DNA of 64,000 nt from Pleomorphomonas diazotrophica. Lineage in GTDB: Bacteria > Pseudomonadota > Alphaproteobacteria > Rhizobiales > Pleomorphomonadaceae. Position 1 is the stretch's first letter. Each line of letters opens with the position of its first letter. The notes below the pieces were generated by a model. The model did no database searches and was not told the DNA's origin. It saw only the letters and a list, made by a program, of their open reading frames with translations. Shown piece after piece: positions 53,600 through 62,694 of the stretch. Both the position numbers and the translations under genes were made by a program. Where the stretch lies: assembly GCF_002844595.1 (NCBI RefSeq), contig NZ_PJNW01000002.1, positions 124,001 to 188,000 on the forward strand, written 5' to 3'.

Positions 53600-53626
53600 G
53601 CGTGAAGGCAAGGATATACGCCAACG

Positions 53627-53654
53627 AAAAAAGGGCGCCGCGTGGCGCCCTTTT
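53627..53654. terminator. Bidirectional Rho-independent terminator
   Basis: Stem GGGCGCC/GGCGCCC with a 4-base loop, flanked by AAAAAA on the left and TTTT on the right. It ends the minus-strand GPR-like gene (T-run of six) and insulates the buf promoter. Confidence 0.85.
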
Positions 53655-53680
53655 CCGTGATGGCTCTTATACCGTCAGGC

Positions 53681-56600
53681 TCAGCCGAGCTTGCCGCTGG
53701 CATGGGCCAGAAGCGTGTAGACCTTGCCGGTGTCGGAGTTCAGGTAGTTCTCGGCAAGGCGACCGTTCGGATCCTTCTGAACCGCCTCCTCGTAGAGCGC
53801 GCTGAAGTGGTCGATGTAACGATCGACGGCCTCGCGGAAGTCGGCTTCGCGGCCATAGCGGCGGCGCACCTCGTCGAAGGTCTGCTGACCCTGCAGCGTG
53901 TAGACGCGGCGCGTGAACACGTTGCTCTCGCCGCGGCGATAGCGATCCCAGAGGTCGGCATAAGCATCGGGGTCGATCGAGCGGGCGATGTCGGAGGTCA
54001 GCGACCCCAGACCGTCCAGCGGGTTGCCAGCCTTGGTGCGGTCGGACGAGGGCAGGCGCGGCGACGGAGCGTCGTCGTCGTTGACGCGGCGCAAGAGGTC
54101 GGAGATCCAGCCGCTCGACCGCTCGCCGCGCTCATCGGCGGCCGGCTGACGGGTCGGCTCCTGGCGCCTCTCGGCGACGGCCGGGCGGGGCGGCTGGTTG
54201 GCCGGCTGGCGGCTGAAGGCGCGCGGTGCCTCCACAGGCTGCGACGGCTTCTGGGCCGGCAGGCTGCGGCTTGCCTGGGCCGACGCCTGGGCACGCACCG
54301 GCATTTCCGCCGTGACGCTCTCGCCGGGCAGCTGACGCGAGACGATCTCGGAGAGCTCGTTCAGGGCGCGGATCTGCTCGCTGACCACGCGGCGCATGGC
54401 GGCGGTGTGCTGGCTGGTCTCTTCCGGCAGGTCGAGGACACCACGGCTCAGATCCTCGCGGATCTGCTCCAGCTCCCGGCCGACGGCGCGGGTGGCCTTG
54501 CGCATTTCCTCGGTGGCGCCGGCGAAGCGGTCGACCGCCGAACCGATGGAGGCGTTGATCTCGGAGATCAGCTCGCCGCGCACCCGCTCGATGGTCACCT
54601 GCGTCTTGCGGCCCTCCTCTTCGGCGCTGACCGACAGCTGCTCGAGCTGCTGGGTGACGCCGTTCATGGCCGTTTCGGCGTTGCGGGCCAGCTGATAGCC
54701 GACGTCGCGGGCGCGGCGCTCGGCGTTGGACAGCGTGTCCTGGATCTGGCCGGCGATGGACTGCAGGCTTTCGGACATCGTCTCGGTGCGCTCCTGCAGC
54801 GTGGAGACCACGCCGTCGAGGGCGGCGAGGCGATCGCCGATGACGCCCTGGAGCGTTCCGCCGACCGACGACAGCGCGCGGGCCGACGACTGCAGGTCGC
54901 CGGTCTGCTCGGCGAGCGAGGAGGCGATGGTGCCGATGTCGGCCAGCACCGTCCGCGACACCTCGCGCAACACCTCGGTCGTCTCGGCGACGGTGGTGCT
55001 GGAGGCGGTCGTGTCGGCGACGACGCGTTCGAGCGACAGGCGCAGGTCGCCGGTCTGCTGCTCCAGACCGCGCTCGATGCGGGAGAGGTTGCCGGCCGCC
55101 TGATCGACGATGGCACGGAGGTTGCGGTTGGCACCGTCCACCTGTTCCAGAACCGAGACGACGTCGGTCTTGACGCGCGACGCAGTGTCGTCGAGCGACT
55201 GCAGGACGTCGCGGCCCTGTTCGTCGAAGGTGGCCATCAGCGACAGCGTCGCCTGCTTCAGGGCATCGGCCGCCTCGTTGCCGCGCAGGGTGATGGCGCG
55301 GCTGACGCCCTCGCCACCCTTGGCCAGCGCCGACAGCACGTCGTTTGCGGCATTGCGGACCAAGCCGGCCACTTCCTCGCCACGGCTGCCGACGGCCTCG
55401 TCGAGGGCGCGGGTGCCGGACAGGAAGGCGTTGGCAAGATCGCCGCCACGGCCATCCACCAGCTCGGCCAGTTCGGCCATGCGGCGGGTGAGCAGGTCGA
55501 CCACCTTCTCGGCGCGGCCATCCATGGCGCTCGCCGCGGCTTCGGTGCGGGCATCGAGCACAGCCTCGAGGTCGCGCGTCGCGTCGGCAAGGCGTTCGGT
55601 GGCCGCAGCGATGGCGGCCGCCAGGATCTCGCCCGACCGCTCGGTCTCGCCGGCGATGCGGCCGGTGACCGCCTCGGCAGAGCCGATGAGGTTGGAGCGC
55701 GCGCGGGCAGTCTCTTCCGAAAGACGGTCGGTGACCTCGTCGATGGCGCCGATCAGGCCGGCACGCGCCCTCTCGCTCTCGCTGACGAGGCGGCCTTCGA
55801 CGGCGGTGATCGCCTCGTAGACGTTCTCGCGGGCCTTCTGGCTCTCGGTGGAGAGCACGTCGGACAGGGTGGTGATGAGCTCGTTGAGGGTCCCGTGCGT
55901 TTCATCGCGCAGGCCGGCAAGGCGATCCTCGGCGCCGGCCAGCGACTGGCTGACGGCGAGCGACACACTCTCGCCCTCGGTGGCAAGCCGTGTCGCGGCG
56001 CCGTCGATGGCGGCGACCACCACGCTCCGGACCTGCTCGCTCTCGCCGGCGAGACGTTCGGACATGCCCTCCAGCACGCTGGAGACCACGTCGCGTGCCC
56101 GGACGGAGCCGCTTTCCATTTCGTGGGCGATGGCGGTCATGGCCTCGGTCACGATGGCCTTGGCGCGATCGGCCTCGACACGCAGCTTGTCGGCAGCCGC
56201 TTCCACGGAACCGGTGAGGTCTTCGCGGGCACGGGCGCTTTCCTTCTGGAGCACCGACGCCGCGTTGATGAGGGCGCGGGCCAGTTCCTCGCGGGCCGTC
56301 TCGGTCTGGCTGCCGAGCATGTCGACGATGGAGGCGAGGCGCTGGGTGAGCGACACCTCCAGCGAGCTGGCGCGGCTGTCGAGCGTCTCGGCGACCTCGA
56401 ACACCTTGGAGCCGAGCGACACGTTGATCTCGGCCACCTTGTCGGCGAGCGTCTCGGTGAACTCCTCGGTCTTGCGCTGCAGCGAACGGCCGACGGCGTC
56501 GAGGCGCCCTTCGATGGCGTCGACCATTTCCGACTGGCCGGCCGAGAAGGCCTGGGCCAGATCGCGGGTGCGGGCCATCAGGGTTTCAGTGATCTGGCGG

Positions 56601-59600
56601 GCACGGCCGTCGAGGGCGTGGTCGATCAGCTCGATGCGGTTGTCGAGGGTGCCAGTCAACGCATCCGCCTTGTCGGCGAAGGTGCGGGTGGCGTCCTCGA
56701 GGCGCTTGCCGACGCTGCCGTCGAAGGCGGCGAGCTGGCCTTCCAGCGCTTCACCGAAGCTGCCGGCGCGGCCTTCCAGCGAGGCGAGCACCGCCTGGGT
56801 GCGCCCGTCCAGCGTCTCGACAAGAGCGCCGGAGCGCTTGTCGAACTCCGCGCCCAGCCGTTCGACGCGCTCGTCGATGAGGCCGGTGATGGCGCCGGAG
56901 CGGCCGCTGAGGGTCGCCTCAAGGGCGTTGGTGCCTTCGGAAAGGGCGTTCTGGATGGTGAGGGTACGCTCGGCCAACGCCGCTTCGATGCGGGCGATCT
57001 GCTCTTCGAGCGAGCCGTCGAGCATCGACGTACGGCTGACGAGGCTTTCCACCAGTTCGGCGGCGCGGCCGTTGATGATTTCGTCGAGCACGCGGATGCG
57101 CTCGGCGAAGCTCACCGACATGCTGTCCGAACGATCGTCGAGCAGGTTGGCGATCTGGCTGCCGGCGGCGAGGATGGTCTCGGCGACGCGCTCGCCACGG
57201 GCGTTGACCGCGCGGGCGATCTCGGCGCCGATGGTCGACAGGCGCTCGGAGAACAGGCTGCCGCTGTCGGCGAGCAGCGTCTCCACCGACAGCGTGGCGC
57301 CGTCGATGATGCCGCGGATCGACGTGGTGCGGTCGTCCATCATGCGGGCCACTTCGTGGCCGGTGGCGGCGATGCGATCGGCAAGATCGACGCCGTTGAC
57401 GTTGATCGCCGTGTGGACGGCTTCGCCGGTGACGGCCAGCTTGTTGACGAGGTCGGTGCCGCGCTCGGTGATCGTCGAGGTGATGAGGTTGCCGGTCTGG
57501 TCGAGGCGGTCGGTGATCTCGCTGCCGCGGATCGACAGATCGAGCAGCACGCCTTCGGACGTGGAGCGCAGCGTTTCGTTGATGGTCTCGATCTTCTCGG
57601 CCATCGCCTTGGAGGCCTCGTCCGTGGTGCGGGCGACCTGCTCGCTGACGGCAAAGGCACGCTGGGAGATGTCCTCGGCGAAGGTCTGGCCGGAGCGGGC
57701 CAGCGTTTCGTCGATCTCCTTGGTACGCAGAGAGAGGTTCTCTTCAAGCGCCGCAACGGTGGTGTCGATCGAGAAGATGATGGCGTCGCTGCGGTCGCGC
57801 AGCAGCGTTTCCAGCGAGCCGGTGCGACTTTCGAGGGTGGAGGCGATCTCCTGCGACCGCTCGGTCAGCACCTTGTCGAGATTGTCGGTGCGGGTGAGAA
57901 GCTGCGTCTCCATGACCGACGTCGAGGTGGCGACGGTCGAGACCAGTTCGTTGACGCGATGGCCGATGGTGCGGTCGAAGTTGGCCGACTGCTCGGCAAG
58001 GGTGGCGCCGAACAGCTCGGCGCGCGTTGCCAGCGTCTCCGCGAGTTCGGCGGTGCGGCCGGAGATCGTCCGGTCGATGAGGTCGGTCTTGTCGGTCAGC
58101 TCGGCGCTGAGCTCGCCGGTGCGCGCCTCGATGGTGCTGGCGAGCTGGGCAGAACGCAGGGCCAGCGTGCTTTCCAGCGCCTCGCTCTTCTCGGTAAGGG
58201 CGGTGGAGAACTCGGCGGTGCGGCTTTCCAGCGTGCTGCCGATTTCCTGGGCCTTCTCGCCCAGCGCCTTGCTGAGCTCGAAGGTGCGGACGGACAGCGT
58301 CGACGACAGTTCGTCGGACCGGGCGGCGATGGAGGAGACGATCTCTTCGGTGCGGGCCGACAGGGTGAAGGCGATGTCGCCGGTGCGATCGGTGAGCGTC
58401 GACGACAGCTCCTCCGAGCGGGCAGCCAGCGTCGAGACCAGTTCCTCGGTGCGGGAGGCCAGCGTGAAGGCCAGCTCGCCGGTGCCGTCGCTGAGGGCCG
58501 CCGACAGGTCGGCTGCGCGGGTGGCAATGGTGGAGACGAGTTCGTCGGACCGCTTGGCGAGTTCGCTGCCGAGCTGCTCGGTTTCCTTGCCGATGGCGGA
58601 GGTGAGGCGGCCACCCTCCTCGGTGATGGTGCGCGTCAGCGCTTCGCTGCGGCTGGAGATCGCCTCGTTGATGGCAGTGCCGGTCTCGGCAAGGCCGCCG
58701 ATCAGGCTTTCGCGCTCGGTGCTGAGCGTCGCCAGGAAGTCGGCGCCGCGCTTGGCTACGGTCTCGGTCACCGAGTTTCCGGCAGCCTCGAAGGCCAGCG
58801 CCAGTTCCTCGGCCTTGGAACCGAAGGTCCGCGTGACGTTGCGGCCGGTCTCGTCGATACGGTTGGTCAGGAGATCGCCAGCGGTGCGCAGCTCCTCCGA
58901 AAGGTTCTGATGGGCACCGGAAATGGCGACGCGCGCCTTCTCGGCGTTGGCGATCACGCTCTCGCGCTGGCTGACCAGTTCCTCGACCAGGCTGCGGATG
59001 CGCATCTCGTTTTCGGCATAGGACCGTTCGAGCGAGGACACCTCGTTGTGGACCAGCACTTCAAGCTCGCTCGCACGGGCGAGGGCCCGCTCGATGCCGT
59101 CGCCCATGGCGGCGACTTCGCGGCGAATGGCCTGACCGACGGTGACCACGTTTTCCTTGGCCGACATCTCGGGCTCGGCGAGCTTGATGGCGACTTCAGT
59201 GAGCGAACGGGCGGCGAGCCTGAGATCCTGGGCGCGCCAGACCATGGTGGCAATGGCGAAGAACAGCACCACCGGCGCAACGATGCCGCCGACCAGCGCG
59301 AAGCCATCGGGACGGGCGAACAGGGCGGCCGGGTCGGCCAGCACCGAGAAGTCGCCAAAGGCTGCGCGGGCGACATAGAAGCCGCCGGCAACCCAGACAA
59401 CCGAGGCGAACAGGGCGATCCAGAAGGGAAGGGCCGACGGCCGGCGCTGCATCTGATAGAGCAGCGTCGCAACGGACCGACGGTCGTCATTGGCCGGGGC
59501 GCGGCCGGGGCGCGCGGAGGCGCGCGGTGCGTCGGCGGGCTCGGCAAGCGACTGGCGCGAGGCGGTGTCAGAGCTTTCGTTGAAGGTATCCTGGTCGGGC

Positions 59601-59704
59601 GATGTCGGCGCATCGGCCGAGACGCCGAAGTCGATCTTCAGGGCCTCCTCGACGGCGGAGAGAGCGGCCTCCGCCGGATCCGATGCCTTGGTGCTTTTTA
59701 CCAT
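53681..59704 (-). CDS. Giant polar-growth ring protein (GPR/RgsE homologue)
   Basis: A 2007-residue protein. Two transmembrane helices lie at about 92-115 and 134-157. From about 160 to 1750 it is an almost uninterrupted helical region of degenerate 11/22-residue units (S/T-L-x-x-R-T/S-x-E-L pattern), related to the apolipoprotein repeat. The C-terminus (about 1880-2007) is a compact basic/aromatic domain. Size, membrane anchor and repeat match GPR of Agrobacterium and RgsE of Sinorhizobium, which form a ring at the growing pole. The ATG at 59704 has GAGGG 5 bases upstream. Confidence 0.85.
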   Translation of the reverse strand: MVKSTKASDPAEAALSAVEEALKIDFGVSADAPTSPDQDTFNESSDTASRQSLAEPADAPRASARPGRAPANDDRRSVATLLYQMQRRPSALPFWIALFASVVWVAGGFYVARAAFGDFSVLADPAALFARPDGFALVGGIVAPVVLFFAIATMVWRAQDLRLAARSLTEVAIKLAEPEMSAKENVVTVGQAIRREVAAMGDGIERALARASELEVLVHNEVSSLERSYAENEMRIRSLVEELVSQRESVIANAEKARVAISGAHQNLSEELRTAGDLLTNRIDETGRNVTRTFGSKAEELALAFEAAGNSVTETVAKRGADFLATLSTERESLIGGLAETGTAINEAISSRSEALTRTITEEGGRLTSAIGKETEQLGSELAKRSDELVSTIATRAADLSAALSDGTGELAFTLASRTEELVSTLAARSEELSSTLTDRTGDIAFTLSARTEEIVSSIAARSDELSSTLSVRTFELSKALGEKAQEIGSTLESRTAEFSTALTEKSEALESTLALRSAQLASTIEARTGELSAELTDKTDLIDRTISGRTAELAETLATRAELFGATLAEQSANFDRTIGHRVNELVSTVATSTSVMETQLLTRTDNLDKVLTERSQEIASTLESRTGSLETLLRDRSDAIIFSIDTTVAALEENLSLRTKEIDETLARSGQTFAEDISQRAFAVSEQVARTTDEASKAMAEKIETINETLRSTSEGVLLDLSIRGSEITDRLDQTGNLITSTITERGTDLVNKLAVTGEAVHTAINVNGVDLADRIAATGHEVARMMDDRTTSIRGIIDGATLSVETLLADSGSLFSERLSTIGAEIARAVNARGERVAETILAAGSQIANLLDDRSDSMSVSFAERIRVLDEIINGRAAELVESLVSRTSMLDGSLEEQIARIEAALAERTLTIQNALSEGTNALEATLSGRSGAITGLIDERVERLGAEFDKRSGALVETLDGRTQAVLASLEGRAGSFGEALEGQLAAFDGSVGKRLEDATRTFADKADALTGTLDNRIELIDHALDGRARQITETLMARTRDLAQAFSAGQSEMVDAIEGRLDAVGRSLQRKTEEFTETLADKVAEINVSLGSKVFEVAETLDSRASSLEVSLTQRLASIVDMLGSQTETAREELARALINAASVLQKESARAREDLTGSVEAAADKLRVEADRAKAIVTEAMTAIAHEMESGSVRARDVVSSVLEGMSERLAGESEQVRSVVVAAIDGAATRLATEGESVSLAVSQSLAGAEDRLAGLRDETHGTLNELITTLSDVLSTESQKARENVYEAITAVEGRLVSESERARAGLIGAIDEVTDRLSEETARARSNLIGSAEAVTGRIAGETERSGEILAAAIAAATERLADATRDLEAVLDARTEAAASAMDGRAEKVVDLLTRRMAELAELVDGRGGDLANAFLSGTRALDEAVGSRGEEVAGLVRNAANDVLSALAKGGEGVSRAITLRGNEAADALKQATLSLMATFDEQGRDVLQSLDDTASRVKTDVVSVLEQVDGANRNLRAIVDQAAGNLSRIERGLEQQTGDLRLSLERVVADTTASSTTVAETTEVLREVSRTVLADIGTIASSLAEQTGDLQSSARALSSVGGTLQGVIGDRLAALDGVVSTLQERTETMSESLQSIAGQIQDTLSNAERRARDVGYQLARNAETAMNGVTQQLEQLSVSAEEEGRKTQVTIERVRGELISEINASIGSAVDRFAGATEEMRKATRAVGRELEQIREDLSRGVLDLPEETSQHTAAMRRVVSEQIRALNELSEIVSRQLPGESVTAEMPVRAQASAQASRSLPAQKPSQPVEAPRAFSRQPANQPPRPAVAERRQEPTRQPAADERGERSSGWISDLLRRVNDDDAPSPRLPSSDRTKAGNPLDGLGSLTSDIARSIDPDAYADLWDRYRRGESNVFTRRVYTLQGQQTFDEVRRRYGREADFREAVDRYIDHFSALYEEAVQKDPNGRLAENYLNSDTGKVYTLLAHASGKLG

Positions 59705-60384
59705 GATACCCTCATGTCCGCATACTTGAAGCCGGACGGTATCGGAAGCGTACTCCCGGTTGCCGTCCCGGTCGAACCATGTGCTCACCCGGCCTAGGCG
59801 AGACACATGAACTCGGGCTTTCTCGACCGCCACGCCGCCTCCAGGAGACAGCAATGGCTACGCCGGCCGAGGATTGCCTATCAAAACGTAATGGCACAAC
59901 AGGCTCTTCCGGACAAGGAAAGCTCCCCCGGTGGCCCATATTGTTAACAAGCCGCTAATAGGCGTTGTACATTGTGACTCATCTTCTGGTTGTTATTTCC
60001 GGGCCCGAGGGCGGATGTTCAGAATGGCTGGCGATCCCTCGCCGTCGACGCGCAAGCCGGCTTCCATGGTGGGGGAGATGCCGGGCGGACACAGTCAAGA
60101 CGCTAGGCCATCGAGTTGAATATTGGCTTAAAACATATGGTTACCGGCTGCCTTGCCGCCTGTCGCGATCCTGGCGGGCGTTCGGTCTGCACCCTCGATG
60201 TCCTCCTGAGACCGGCAGGCCTTGCTTCACGGCGACAACAGGCTTGGATTGCATCAGCTGAATTAACCATATCTTCAGAATTCCAGCCGCTCCTCAAGGC
60301 CGACGGAGCGTCATCGAGCCCCATCCGGCAACAGGATGGAAGGCGCGGAGGACCTCGCCGAGGGGCGAAAAGAGACGATCTGCG
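59705..60384. other. Large intergenic region between GPR-like gene and Hpt-like gene
   Basis: About 680 bases, less GC-rich in the middle (around 59935-59995 and 60113-60150) than its surroundings. It should hold the promoters of both divergent genes. TTAACCAT at 60263-60270 matches a half-site of the cell-cycle regulator CtrA, which would suit genes linked to growth; this is weak evidence. Short open frames here look accidental. No RNA gene was recognised. Confidence 0.4.
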
Positions 60385-60726
60385 ATGAGCAACGACAAGC
60401 CAAGTCCTGCCTTTCCCATCGACCTCGAACATCTTGCCGAGCAGACGTTCGGAAGCGCCGCTCTCGAGGCCGAAGTGCTGCGCCTGTTCCTGACACAGAG
60501 CCGCGACTGTCTCGACCGGCTCTCGACGGCGCCTGACGCCCGTGACGCCCATCTTCTGCTCGGTTCGGCGCGAGGCATCGGGGCGAAGGCGGTGGCCGAC
60601 GCCGCATCGGCCCTGGAAGCCGCCCTGTTGCGCGGTGACGGCGGCGCGTCCGAACTGGCGCGGCTGAAGGCGGCAGTGGTCGCGGCCAATGCCTTTATCG
60701 AGGCGCATCTCGGCGCTGGGGGTTGA
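60385..60726 (+). CDS. Hpt-like histidine phosphotransfer domain protein
   Basis: A 113-residue helical protein of the Hpt type. The phosphorylation-site region reads AHLLLGSARGIGA with His56; the usual motif is HxLKGxA, and here the Lys is replaced by Leu, while the GSARGIGA part is conserved. The helices before and after fit a four-helix bundle. It may be a signalling relay or a degenerate docking protein. It is the neighbour of the polar-growth gene on the opposite strand. Confidence 0.65.
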   Translation: MSNDKPSPAFPIDLEHLAEQTFGSAALEAEVLRLFLTQSRDCLDRLSTAPDARDAHLLLGSARGIGAKAVADAASALEAALLRGDGGASELARLKAAVVAANAFIEAHLGAGG

Positions 60727-60784
60727 CGCCGCCGGACGCTGCTATATGTGCAGTTGGCTCCGACGGAGCGAGTTCGGCGCTTGA

Positions 60785-61276
<492 letters not shown>

Positions 61277-61278
61277 CG

Positions 61279-61393
61279 CTAGAGCCTTCGCCGACCAAGT
61301 TGAACCATTTGGTCGTCCAGAGAAGGCTCCAGTTATTTGCTGGAGCAGCCGCTTTTCGATCAGGTTGAGAAAACCTGATCGGCGGGTGCTCCA
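61279..61393. repeat. Composite palindromic element, copy B
   Basis: A 115-base element with the same three-stem layout as 12697-12813: ACCAAGT/ATTTGGT-type, CTCCAG/CTGGAG, and GATCAGGTTGA/AACCTGATC. The last 40 bases are almost identical in the two copies; the first stem differs on both arms. Confidence 0.85.
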
Positions 61394-61548
61394 GGCAGGG
61401 CGTCGTTATCCTTAATTCCTTGTTTAGATTGCTTCCAGCCGCAGATCGGCATTAAAGATGAGCGTACCCGCGGACTTTTGCCGTTGGGTTGTCGCCGCAG
61501 CGTGGCCGGACCGGTTCCGGCATGCGGGCCGCGAACTGGAGCGTCATC

Positions 61549-62694
61549 ATGCGCATGAAGGCACTCGACGGCTGGAGAGGCATCGGAGCGCTCGCCGTCT
61601 GCTTCATTCACTTGCAGCTCAACGGGTACCTGACCTCGGTACCCTCGCTCGATTCCTGGATCCTTGCGGTCGACTTCTTCTTCGTGCTCTCCGGCTTCGT
61701 CATCGCCCGCGTCTATGCCGATGAGTTGACCGACCGCGAGCATGCCGCCGTCTTCGCAGTGCGGCGCCTCGGCCGCCTCTGGCCGTTGCATCTCTTCATG
61801 CTGGCCCTGTTCGTCGCGGTGGAACTCGCCAAACTGGCCGTGGAGCGCGAGACGGGCTCGCCAGTGGGGCAACCCGCCTTCGGCACCGCCCGCGATCCGT
61901 CAGACATCCTGCCGATCGCCCTTTTCCTTCAGACGGTTCGCCTCGGCCCCGAGCTGAGCTGGAACTTCCCGAGCTGGAGCATTTCGGCGGAGATCTGGAC
62001 CTATGCCGTCTTTGCGCTGGTCGCCTTGTCCACGGCCGGCCGTTCCGGCCGCCGGGCGGCCGCTGCGGCTGCCATCGCCATCGCGGCCTGGATCGTCCTC
62101 TTCGTGGACGTTACCGGCCGAGGCATGATCAGCACCGACGTGTTCGGCATCGTCCGTTGCTTCCTGGGCTTCTTCACCGGCGTGGTGGCGGAGTGGCTGC
62201 ACCGGCGGGGCACCTTCCGGGCGCTTGCCGGCGGAGGAGCCGAGATCCCCGCGATGCTGGCCGGCATCGTCCTTCTCTGGGTCACTGCCTCGCAGCCGGC
62301 GGCTCGCTACGCCGCGCCGCTGGTCTTCATGCTGCTGGTGTTCGCCCATGCCAGCGATCGTGGCCCGCTGTCGCGCATCATGGCAACCGCGCCGATGCAA
62401 CTGCTCGGCCGGCTTTCCTATTCGATCTACCTGACCCACCTGTTCCTGGTTGCCTATGTCGTTCCTCGCCTGTCGCAAACCGTCGGCAAGTTCCTGCCGG
62501 ATGCTCTTGCGCTGCGCGAAATGGCGGTGGCAGCGATCTACATCGGACTGGTGCTGGTCATGTCGTCAGTGACGTGGCGGCTTATCGAGCTGCCGGGGCA
62601 GCGTCTTGCGGCAAAGATCGCCGCCCGCATCGGCGGAGCTCAGACGTTGAGCAGCAGGTACTCGCGCTCCCAGCTCGAAATGACACGGTTGTAG
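61549..62694 (+). CDS. Acyltransferase 3 (OafA/YrhL) family membrane protein
   Basis: A 381-residue membrane protein with about ten helices. The N-terminal LDGWRGIGALAVCFIHLQLNG has the catalytic His near residue 21, and FFFVLSGFVIARVY is a family hallmark; the late YSIYLTHLFLVAYVV is also typical. It probably O-acylates a surface polysaccharide. The last 55 bases (62640-62694) overlap the convergent glutamine-synthetase gene; the C-terminal tail within the overlap is not family-conserved. Confidence 0.85.
   Translation: MRMKALDGWRGIGALAVCFIHLQLNGYLTSVPSLDSWILAVDFFFVLSGFVIARVYADELTDREHAAVFAVRRLGRLWPLHLFMLALFVAVELAKLAVERETGSPVGQPAFGTARDPSDILPIALFLQTVRLGPELSWNFPSWSISAEIWTYAVFALVALSTAGRSGRRAAAAAAIAIAAWIVLFVDVTGRGMISTDVFGIVRCFLGFFTGVVAEWLHRRGTFRALAGGGAEIPAMLAGIVLLWVTASQPAARYAAPLVFMLLVFAHASDRGPLSRIMATAPMQLLGRLSYSIYLTHLFLVAYVVPRLSQTVGKFLPDALALREMAVAAIYIGLVLVMSSVTWRLIELPGQRLAAKIAARIGGAQTLSSRYSRSQLEMTRL

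Noticed and set aside
55848-58910. A second long plus-strand open frame (about 1020 codons) in the same region
   Set aside because: Ser/Arg-rich shadow in another frame of the same repetitive gene; no start signal or family features.
53642-59797. A plus-strand open frame of about 2050 codons antisense to the giant ring protein
   Set aside because: Its reading matches the repetitive, GC-rich antisense of the minus-strand gene; composition is Gly/Asp/Arg-rich without domains, whereas the minus strand has membrane helices, coherent repeats and a ribosome site.
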